From the NCBI GenBank assembly GCA_038230975.1, contig JBBRMF010000153.1, positions 1-12,501 of the forward strand: a stretch of 12,501 bases of DNA. The letters are read 5' to 3'. The stretch is from JANXVV01 sp038230975. Lineage in GTDB: Bacteria; Planctomycetota; Phycisphaerae; Tepidisphaerales; Tepidisphaeraceae. The translations under genes and the position numbers were made by a program. Each line of letters opens with the position of its first letter. Position 1 is the stretch's first letter. Shown here piece by piece: positions 7,101 through 12,501 of the stretch. Below the pieces are notes generated by a model. That model was not told the origin of the DNA and did no database searches. It saw only the letters and a list, made by a program, of their open reading frames with translations.

Positions 7101-7373
7101 CTATCGCTGTTTCAGGTATTCCTCGATCAAAGCAGCTTTCTTTCCAAGAAATTGCACATGTTGATGCGACGATTCAAGGAACCCACCGAGGCTTTTGACG
7201 GTTTGCTCGAAGGCTTCGGAGAATTTGCGCTGCTCCTGATCGCGCCAGGTGGCTTCCAGGCCGCGCATTTTTCCATGCAAACCGGCCAGAAGCGTCTGCA
7301 AATCGTTGTTAAATCGATTGAGATCCTGACCAAACCGGCGAAGTTCGGCCGGATCGACGCTAGCTTTGGACAT
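7101..7373 (-). CDS. WXG100-like (ESAT-6 family) protein
   Basis: A 90-residue all-helical protein with the size and hairpin pattern of the WXG100 family: helix 1 at about 8-40, a turn at W43-R-D-Q, and helix 2 at about 47-88. F51 and F55 stand where the family has its conserved Phe after the WXG turn. The Gly of W-x-G is replaced by Asp, as in several divergent subfamilies. A C-terminal YxxxD/E export signal is not present: the end reads EEYLKQR. The ATG at 7373 is set by a strong GGAGGAAA (7378-7385) at good spacing, whereas a longer reading to 7520 has no such site. It is the first gene of the minus-strand cluster ending with the EssC-like ATPase. The family is small helical dimers exported by, or activating, that ATPase class. 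Family membership is fairly sure; secretion is inference. Confidence 0.85.
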   Translation of the reverse strand: MSKASVDPAELRRFGQDLNRFNNDLQTLLAGLHGKMRGLEATWRDQEQRKFSEAFEQTVKSLGGFLESSHQHVQFLGKKAALIEEYLKQR

Positions 7374-7585
7374 CACATTTCCTCCAGCAGGTACCGTCGC
7401 TGCCCAACAGCGATGCACCAGCGGATCAAAGTATATCGAGGCAATTGCTTTTAGGCACGTAGTTTGTGGAGAATTGACGGGTTGGCAGAAAAGAATTCTC
7501 ATCGACGACATGATTCGCATTCACGGGCCTATCGTGCCGATAACTACAGGGTGGGGGCTATTCTAAATAGCCGTACGCGATTAGT
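7374..7585. other. Upstream region of the type VII-like cluster
   Basis: No gene was seen. On the minus strand a TATACT box (7430-7435) lies about 57 bases before the WXG100-like start and could be a -10 element, but the hexamer 17 bases upstream (GTGCCT, 7453-7458) is a poor -35. A small hairpin, GGCTATT/AATAGCC (7556-7562 with 7566-7572), is also present. The promoter call is weak. Confidence 0.25.
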
Positions 7586-7753
7586 GTAGGTTCCGCTGCG
7601 AGCTTTGGAAAAAATGGTGGCATGGGCGTCTCACCCGTGCGTTCTTGAGAAAAAAAACGCGGGCGAGACGCCCACGCCACCTAAAATTTCCCAAGCTCTG
7701 TGCGGTACAAGAATCGCGAGCCGTAGGAAGATGTTCTGCACTGCGGAACCTAC
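7586..7753. repeat. Outer inverted repeat GTAGGTTCCGC enclosing a hairpin
   Basis: GTAGGTTCCGC at 7586-7596 is matched perfectly by GCGGAACCTAC at 7743-7753 in inverted orientation. The 168-bp segment holds a second, stronger palindrome (7616-7681) and no gene. It ends 74 bases before the sppA start. It looks like a composite of two dispersed palindromic repeats, or a small non-autonomous element. No flanking target duplication was identified. Confidence 0.6.
7616..7681. repeat. Strong hairpin repeat (TGGGCGTCTCGCCC type)
   Basis: Bases 7616-7643 pair with 7656-7681 in about 24 of 26 positions plus a small bulge, giving a long G/C-rich stem around an A-rich loop of about 12 nt. The core GGGCGTCTC/GAGACGCCC is perfect. 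A run of six T follows the stem only on the minus strand, and no minus-strand gene ends here, so it is called a repeat rather than a terminator. Confidence 0.8.
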
Positions 7754-7827
7754 GATGATCGAGGCGCGTCATCGCGCACAGTCATTTAGAGCGATTTTAA
7801 CCTCTGCCCTGGAAAACTGGAGTTCAT

Positions 7828-9795
7828 ATGATTCGACGCATCGCCGTGAGCTTACTATTGATCGCAGGAGTGGCCGCCGCCGATCCTGCAACCAAACCCC
7901 TCAAACCACCGTTACCGATTCCGGCGCCGGTCGACGCACCGGTCAAATCCCCGACCAGCAAACCTTCGGTCCCCAACGCCACAAAAATTCCGGTCGAAGT
8001 CAAAGCCACTACCAAAGTTGCCGACAAAGCGCTCAGCGCGGCCGAGATGATCCGTCAGTTAAAGGCCAGGCAGGAAAGTGAATCCAAGCTATTCCAGGTG
8101 GCGCATTTTGATCTGGATCAACCGGTCGTCGAGCGCGCCCCGGCGTTTTCGCTGTTTGGCGATGGGAATGTATTGACGGTTCACAATCTCATGGAGCGCC
8201 TTCACCAGGCGCGCGATGACAAGAAGCTCCGAGCCGTGCTGATCACCCTTGGCAATACCGGATTCAGCTTTTCACAGGCCCAGGAAATTCGCGGCGCATT
8301 GGATGAGCTTCGCCGGGCCGGCAAGCGCACGTTTGTATTCGCCGATGCTTACGACACCGCCGCCTATACCGCAGCCACGGGTGCCACCGATATCTGCATT
8401 CTCAGTGGCGGCGAAATGATGATGCCCGGTGTCGGGCTGGAAACGATGTTCTATAAAGGTTTCTTCGAAAAAGTCGGAGTCAATGCCGACTACGTTCAAA
8501 TCGGTGAATACAAAGGCGCTGAAGAGCCTTACACACGCAGCGCCCCGAGTGATGAACTTCGCGGGGAATTGAACAAGCTGGTAGATTCACTTTACGGCCA
8601 GATCATTGACGGCATCGCCACCCATCGCAATCTTTCTCGCGAGAATGTGAAAGCGGCGATTGACGAAGCGATTCTGACCGGCAAAACCGCGAAGGACCGG
8701 AAACTCGTCGACCACCTTGTCGATCAGGATGGTCTGCGCGCTTTGATCAAGGATGAACTCGGTCACGATATCAATCTCATTCACGATTATGGTGTCGGCA
8801 AACATGACCCGATCGATCTTTCCAGTCCGCTGGCACTTTTTCAATTGATGAGCAAAAAGTCAGAACCCTCTGACAAACCGGCGATTGCGATGATTCATGC
8901 CGAAGGGGTGATCGTCGACGGAAATGCCGAAGGCTCGCTCTTTGGTGGCAGTGAAAACATCGGTGGTGATAACCTGCGCAAAGCTTTCCGGATGGCCGTG
9001 CGCGATGACAATGTCAAAGCGATCGTTCTGCGAATTGATTCTCCGGGTGGTAGTGCCTTGGCCAGCGAAGTGATGTGGCAGGCCGCGCACCATGCGGCTG
9101 AGAGCAAACCGCTCATCGTCAGCATCGGTGGGATGGCTGCCAGCGGTGGGTATTACCTGGCCAGCGCCGGGGACTACATTTTTGCCGATTCTTCCGCGAT
9201 CGTAGGTTCCATTGGTGTGGTCGGTGGGAAATTCGTGATGAAAGACCTGTTCGGCAAATTGGGATTGACGACCGAGGAATTCTCGCGTGGCCGCAATGCC
9301 GATCTTTTCAGCTCGAATCAACCATTTACCGATCGACAACGTCGGATGGTGACCAGTTGGATGCGAGATACCTATGAACAGTTCACCGAACGGGTGATGA
9401 CGAATCGAACTGGCAAGATCAAAGATATTGATGCGGTTGCCCGTGGAAGGATTTTTATCGCCAAGCAGGCGAAAGAACTTGGAATGGTCGATGAGTTGGG
9501 TGGCATTGAAGATGCCATTCAGTTTGCGGCGAAAGAAGCTGATTTGAAGACCGGCGAATATGAAGTGCGCAGCGTCCCGGCAGCGCGATCACTGGTTGAT
9601 TTGTTCAGCGGCGGTGCCGAGGGTCCGGATGCATTGGCCCCTTTCACCCCGAAAATTCAGGTCTCGTTCGATTCCATTCTCCGTGTCATGCCCGCTTCCA
9701 TGAGGCATTTGATGGGCCAGCAATTGCAGATGATCGAATTGCTGCAACATCGGCCCGTACTGCTGGCGGCACCGTATGTGATTACGATTAAATGA
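7828..9795 (+). CDS. sppA: Signal peptide peptidase SppA, 67-kDa type
   Basis: A serine protease of family S49 that degrades cleaved signal peptides at the periplasmic side of the inner membrane. The 655 residues contain two tandem ClpP-like domains, as in the 67-kDa E. coli type (618 residues). The catalytic Lys is K229 in IGEYKGAEEPY, and the nucleophile Ser is S439 in GGMAASGGYY; the 210-residue gap is close to the E. coli pair (209 and 409). SPGGSALASE and the VGSIGV segment are also typical. Residues 1-18 form a signal sequence with an AAA cleavage site (16-18). A Pro/Lys/Thr-rich linker follows (about 19-60), so the protein may be released or held by its C-terminal surface rather than by the usual anchor. 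The ATG follows TGGAG (7818-7822) by five bases. The gene is transcribed divergently from the type VII-like cluster and closed by the terminator at 9823-9854. Functional linkage to the cluster is not evident. Confidence 0.95.
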   Translation: MIRRIAVSLLLIAGVAAADPATKPLKPPLPIPAPVDAPVKSPTSKPSVPNATKIPVEVKATTKVADKALSAAEMIRQLKARQESESKLFQVAHFDLDQPVVERAPAFSLFGDGNVLTVHNLMERLHQARDDKKLRAVLITLGNTGFSFSQAQEIRGALDELRRAGKRTFVFADAYDTAAYTAATGATDICILSGGEMMMPGVGLETMFYKGFFEKVGVNADYVQIGEYKGAEEPYTRSAPSDELRGELNKLVDSLYGQIIDGIATHRNLSRENVKAAIDEAILTGKTAKDRKLVDHLVDQDGLRALIKDELGHDINLIHDYGVGKHDPIDLSSPLALFQLMSKKSEPSDKPAIAMIHAEGVIVDGNAEGSLFGGSENIGGDNLRKAFRMAVRDDNVKAIVLRIDSPGGSALASEVMWQAAHHAAESKPLIVSIGGMAASGGYYLASAGDYIFADSSAIVGSIGVVGGKFVMKDLFGKLGLTTEEFSRGRNADLFSSNQPFTDRQRRMVTSWMRDTYEQFTERVMTNRTGKIKDIDAVARGRIFIAKQAKELGMVDELGGIEDAIQFAAKEADLKTGEYEVRSVPAARSLVDLFSGGAEGPDALAPFTPKIQVSFDSILRVMPASMRHLMGQQLQMIELLQHRPVLLAAPYVITIK

Positions 9796-9822
9796 ATCGG
9801 TCCGTCCATTGAAGCGTAAAGC

Positions 9823-9854
9823 AAAAAGCCCACGGATTTTTCCGTGGGCTTTTT
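9823..9854. terminator. Bidirectional intrinsic terminator
   Basis: A perfect 10-bp stem (9827-9836 with 9841-9850) and a TTTT loop are flanked by an A-run (9823-9827) and a T-run (9850-9855). It gives a hairpin plus U-tract on both strands. It lies 27 bases after the sppA stop and 58 bases beyond the end of the convergent His-rich gene, so it can end both transcripts. Confidence 0.93.
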
Positions 9855-9912
9855 TCAGGATATCGTTTTTAGATCTTTATTCGGAACCACTACTCGTTCC
9901 CAGCTCATCAGT

Positions 9913-10257
9913 TTAGTGATGGGGATCTTCAGTCGGAATTCCCGAATGCCCGTGATGACCGGAAGTTTCCGGTGGTTCATCGTGAGAATGCGCTGGCGGC
10001 ACTTCCTCGGGGGTATTGGCGCGAACGATCGGGCCAATGACTGCGGCGGGTAGAAAGAATCCGAGCAGTATGATGATCGCCATTGCTCCGGCCCAACTGC
10101 CATCTTCGGAAATATGCGGGTGGGGGAAAAGATCCTGAGCGACGTGACCCGCTTCTGCATGTCCCGTAACGGCTGGCTCCGCATGCTCGGCGGCGAACGT
10201 ACTGCCGGCCAAAACAAGAGCGGATCCAAGCAGCATTGATGAAATCCAATGTCTCAT
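9913..10257 (-). CDS. Small His-rich membrane protein with signal peptide
   Basis: A 114-residue protein of unknown function. Residues 1-23 form a signal sequence with a likely AFAA cleavage region. Residues 24-54 are rich in His, Ala and Glu. One membrane helix covers about 55-78. The tail (79-114) is Pro-, Asp- and His-rich and ends in two His. Twelve His lie after residue 24 (five before the helix, seven after), which suggests metal binding on both sides of the inner membrane; this is inference. The ATG at 10257 is preceded by AAGGA at eight-base spacing. It follows the HAD gene by 64 bases on the same strand and may be co-transcribed with it. A role in metal handling or in a respiratory complex is possible but not shown. 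Confidence 0.75.
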   Translation of the reverse strand: MRHWISSMLLGSALVLAGSTFAAEHAEPAVTGHAEAGHVAQDLFPHPHISEDGSWAGAMAIIILLGFFLPAAVIGPIVRANTPEEVPPAHSHDEPPETSGHHGHSGIPTEDPHH

Positions 10258-10321
10258 AAATTCAATCCTTCAACCGGCCGGAAGCTTGATACTGTTATCC
10301 GTATTTGCTTTTGGAAGTCAT

Positions 10322-11026
10322 TCACCGCGCTAATCCCAAATTGAGTTCCGGGATGGCTTTTAACACCGTTTCCGATTCCAGTGATTTCACAGCGTAATGT
10401 GCATCGTTCAGTTTTTCCAGCGGATAGCTTGTTGCCACCCCAAGGACATTGAAACCAACCGCCCGCACGGATCGAATCACCGTGGGCGCATCTTCAATGA
10501 TAAGACATTCTGCCGGAGTCAACGGCATTTTTGCATGTTCGCTTAGCAATTTGGTCGTGAGCATATACCCCTGCGGGTCTGGCTTACCAACCGTCACGTC
10601 TTCGGCAGCCACGATGACTTTGAAGCAGTCGCGAAGGTTGATGCCTTCGAGCATCGCTTCAATTTCTTCGCGTAATGCGCCGGAGCAAATCGCAAGTGGA
10701 TAGTTTCGCCACAGCCCTCGAACAAATTCCTCGACCCCCGGCAACGCCTGATATTTGCGGCCGTGGATCAATTCCATCATTGCCTCGCTCTTGCGCGTCA
10801 TGATTCGGAGAAAAGTTTTCGGGTCCAGCGGACGGTGGTGCTTTTCAAAGATGTGTTTAAACGCGCCCTTATCGTCGAAACCGATGAGCTCGCGATAATA
10901 CTCTTCTTCGGTGAGGTCAAAGCTCTCCTCGGCGAGTACCTCATGGAAGGCATGAAAATGCAGAGGTTCGCTGTTGACGATCACGCCATCGAAGTCAAAG
11001 AGCACCGCTTTTAATCCGCAAGCCAT
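10322..11026 (-). CDS. HAD-superfamily hydrolase (beta-phosphoglucomutase-like)
   Basis: A 234-residue cytoplasmic haloacid dehalogenase-type phosphatase or phosphomutase. Motif I, DFDGVIVNSE, begins at the nucleophile Asp11 with Asp13 as general acid/base. Motif II is Ser115 in ICSGA. Motif III is Lys148 in VGKPDP. Motif IV is Glu178-Asp179 in IIEDAP. The helical cap between about 18 and 95 places it in subfamily I with beta-phosphoglucomutase and phosphoglycolate phosphatase; the substrate cannot be told from sequence. The ATG at 11026 lacks a clear Shine-Dalgarno sequence but is the only start that keeps the first strand ahead of motif I. A promoter with a perfect TATAAT lies about 57 bases upstream. 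The gene for the His-rich protein follows. Confidence 0.92.
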   Translation of the reverse strand: MACGLKAVLFDFDGVIVNSEPLHFHAFHEVLAEESFDLTEEEYYRELIGFDDKGAFKHIFEKHHRPLDPKTFLRIMTRKSEAMMELIHGRKYQALPGVEEFVRGLWRNYPLAICSGALREEIEAMLEGINLRDCFKVIVAAEDVTVGKPDPQGYMLTTKLLSEHAKMPLTPAECLIIEDAPTVIRSVRAVGFNVLGVATSYPLEKLNDAHYAVKSLESETVLKAIPELNLGLAR

Positions 11027-11082
11027 AGAGTCGCGAAGTTACCGGGCAAAACCCTCGGAAGCAAGGGGCTACAATGAAGTGA

Positions 11083-11110
11083 ATTATATTGTTTACCGAT
11101 CTCGTCTGAA
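11083..11110 (-). promoter_or_regulatory. Sigma70-like promoter for the HAD gene
   Basis: On the minus strand TTCAGA (11105-11110, four of six matches to -35) is followed after 16 bases by a perfect TATAAT (11083-11088). The HAD start codon lies about 57 bases downstream. An inverted repeat TGAAGTC-N7-GACTTCA (11118-11138) lies just upstream of the -35 box and could be a regulator site, though this is speculative. Confidence 0.5.
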
Positions 11111-11192
11111 TATCGACTGAAGTCAATAGAAGACTTCAAGGAGATAGCCAAACGAGACCGGCAAAAATGAGACCGCAACTGACGGAACACAA

Positions 11193-11312
11193 TTAGTTTG
11201 CTGGCGTCAGCAGCGTTGACGAATGTGGATCAACCGATGCGCTCGCGTGGCAACCCGCAATGCCGGCAGCCATCAAAGCAAAAACCGCAAGTGACAAGAT
11301 CATACGCTTCAT
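11193..11312 (-). CDS. Very small lipoprotein (39 aa)
   Basis: A 39-residue peptide with a lipoprotein signal: MKRM, a hydrophobic core at 5-18, and the lipobox I-A-G-C with Cys21 as the lipidated residue. The mature part would be only 19 residues, mostly Ser, Thr, Ala and Pro. The ATG at 11312 has an excellent AAGGAG at six-base spacing; a longer reading from 11429 lacks one and would bury the signal. It resembles entericidin-like tiny lipoproteins in design, but no family is claimed. It is too short for many annotation cut-offs. Confidence 0.7.
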   Translation of the reverse strand: MKRMILSLAVFALMAAGIAGCHASASVDPHSSTLLTPAN

Positions 11313-11637
11313 AAGATTCTCCTTCGGCCCATCAGGGCTCACGTTAGGTAACGCACACGCCGTCATGCAGTGCAAGTAGCGTGCCGAGCCGTACATTGGA
11401 ATCGAACAAAACGAAAATCGGTCTCCCAATATGTGCGGTGACGCAAAGCGGGCCGAAAATACAGGCTGCCCTTCTTCGCCAAGAAGCGGCGAAAGCCAAT
11501 GTCAACCACGATTTTTCGTCGACATGTGCACCGAAGCTTCATTTTTTGGAGTAGACCTGTGTCTCGCACGCGCACAGCACAGGTCTCGGAGTACTGCCGT
11601 CTGTGGTACCCGATTCGATGCGACCCAAGACAGTCAC
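11313..11637. other. Spacer without a recognised gene
   Basis: No supportable gene was seen; short open frames here lack start signals and recognisable content. A hairpin with a 9-bp stem (11553-11561 with 11578-11586) lies about 50 bases past the end of the DUF1552 gene, but no T-run follows it in that direction. A smaller stem, TTCGCC/GGCGAA, lies at 11475-11493. Confidence 0.4.
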
Positions 11638-12501
11638 CTACGCCATCGCTTGGTTTAGAGGACCTGTACTGTCCCCGAATCGGTCGACTTTAGCTCCCAT
11701 GATTCCCAACATCGAAACATACAAATTGCAGAGGGGAGTGTTCTTGGCAAATTTCATATGTTGACCCGGCTTCAGTGCACCACCACCGCGCCCGGCCATG
11801 AGGATCGGAAGCTCATTGTGATTGTGGCGATCCCCGTCACCGATGCCGCAACCAAGCAGCACCATGCAGTTGTCAAGAAGCGAGCCATTTCCTTCGGGCG
11901 TATTGGCGAGCTTTTCCAGGAAGTAAGCAACCTGCTGCATGTGGAACAGATCGATTTTCTTAACCGCCTCGATTTTGTCGACAGCACTCCCATGGTGCGA
12001 GCAGGTGTGATGGCCTTCGTTTATGCCGAGGTTGCGGTAGTGACGATCGCTTCCTTCGTGAGCAATCATGAAGGAACTAATCCGCGTGAGATCCATGCGG
12101 AACGCGAGAGTCATCATGTCGTACATCAACCGTTGATGCTCGGCGAAATCCGCGGGAATGCCCGCTGGACGCGCCTCATCGGGAAGGGGGGCAACGGGAT
12201 TATCGCGGGCAGCCTCCACTCGTTTTTCAATCTCTCGAATCGACGTGGTGAACTCATCCAGTTTCCGCTGATCGTTCTTACCCAGCTTCGTTTGCAGTCC
12301 CTTGGCATCTTCCGAGACAAAATCGAGGATGCTCTTACGCAGCGCGTTGCGCTTTGCCGCATCGGCAGCGCTTGTGGCGGAATCCGTGGCTTTGAAGAGT
12401 CGTTCGAATAACGAGGCAGGATCGATCTCCTTGGGCATGGGCGTGCGGTCGCCGCGCCAGGCCAGATTGGAGGTGTACGCGCAGCTATAACCCGAGTCGC
12501 A
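11638..12501 (-). CDS. DUF1552 protein, C-terminal part (runs off the window)
   Basis: The frame is open to the last base of the window, so the N-terminus lies outside; 287 residues are seen, while the family is usually about 430-450. The Met at 12438 is not the start. The codons before it read CDSGYSCAYTSNLAWRG, a conserved DUF1552 segment, followed by TPMPKEIDP and the FERLF region. Later family features are a His-rich stretch (EGSDRHYRNL, then EGHHTCSHHG), LLGCGIGDGDRHNHNELP, and the ending region with FGDSTGPL. Proteins of this family are usually Tat-exported and encoded next to large DUF1592/DUF1588-type cytochrome proteins in Planctomycetota and Verrucomicrobiota; such a partner would be expected beyond the right edge. 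The molecular function is not established. The stop is TAG at 11638-11640. Confidence 0.9.
   Translation of the reverse strand, partial: CDSGYSCAYTSNLAWRGDRTPMPKEIDPASLFERLFKATDSATSAADAAKRNALRKSILDFVSEDAKGLQTKLGKNDQRKLDEFTTSIREIEKRVEAARDNPVAPLPDEARPAGIPADFAEHQRLMYDMMTLAFRMDLTRISSFMIAHEGSDRHYRNLGINEGHHTCSHHGSAVDKIEAVKKIDLFHMQQVAYFLEKLANTPEGNGSLLDNCMVLLGCGIGDGDRHNHNELPILMAGRGGGALKPGQHMKFAKNTPLCNLYVSMLGIMGAKVDRFGDSTGPLNQAMA

Noticed and set aside
7374..7520. N-terminal extension of the WXG100-like protein
   Set aside because: It would exceed the family length and ignore the strong GGAGGAAA directly before 7373.
7616..7681. Hairpin considered as a terminator
   Set aside because: The T-run follows the stem only on the minus strand and no minus-strand gene ends there; no plus-strand gene lies just upstream.
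12436..12438. Met codon as start of the DUF1552 gene
   Set aside because: Conserved family residues continue upstream in the same frame to the window edge.

Overview
The window reads as chromosomal DNA of a Gram-negative bacterium of the Planctomycetota. This assignment is an inference. It rests on the partial DUF1552 protein at the right end (a family expanded in Planctomycetota and relatives), an ESX-like FtsK/WXG100 gene set in the same DNA as a periplasmic SppA-type peptidase, and intergenic spacers filled with short palindromic repeats of a style common in those genomes. No rRNA, tRNA, CRISPR array or transposase gene was found.

Layout. (1) 138-1688, + strand: leuA, 2-isopropylmalate synthase, complete. 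(2) 1689-2000: non-coding spacer bounded by inverted copies of a CACAGAT-type repeat. (3) 2001-7373, - strand: a four-gene cluster transcribed right to left. It encodes a WXG100-like protein (7373-7101), a 227-residue coiled-coil protein (6990-6307), a 71-residue second W-x-D protein (6207-5992) and a 1333-residue membrane FtsK/EssC-like ATPase (6002-2001). (4) 7374-7827: divergent spacer with nested palindromes. (5) 7828-9795, + strand: sppA, signal peptide peptidase, ended by a bidirectional terminator that also faces the next gene. (6) 9913-11026, - strand: a HAD phosphatase/phosphomutase-like gene followed by a small His-rich membrane protein gene, with a good sigma70-like promoter ahead of the HAD gene. 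(7) 11193-11312, - strand: a 39-residue lipoprotein. (8) 11638 to the right edge, - strand: the C-terminal part of a DUF1552 protein that continues outside the window.

The most interesting part is region 3. It looks like a stripped-down type VII (ESX/Ess)-like module in a diderm bacterium. It has an EssC-like pump with one intact ATPase centre flanked by two degenerate ones, a clear WXG100-like protein with a strong ribosome binding site, and a second very small protein sharing the W-x-D-x5-F-x-E-x-aromatic signature, which could be its partner. The usual extra membrane subunits (EccB/D/E or EsaA/EssA/EssB) and FHA domains are not encoded here. Three of the palindromic repeats lie in or against this cluster, touching a stop codon, a start codon and the last codons of the ATPase gene; a fourth lies just upstream. 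Secretion is inferred from family resemblance only.
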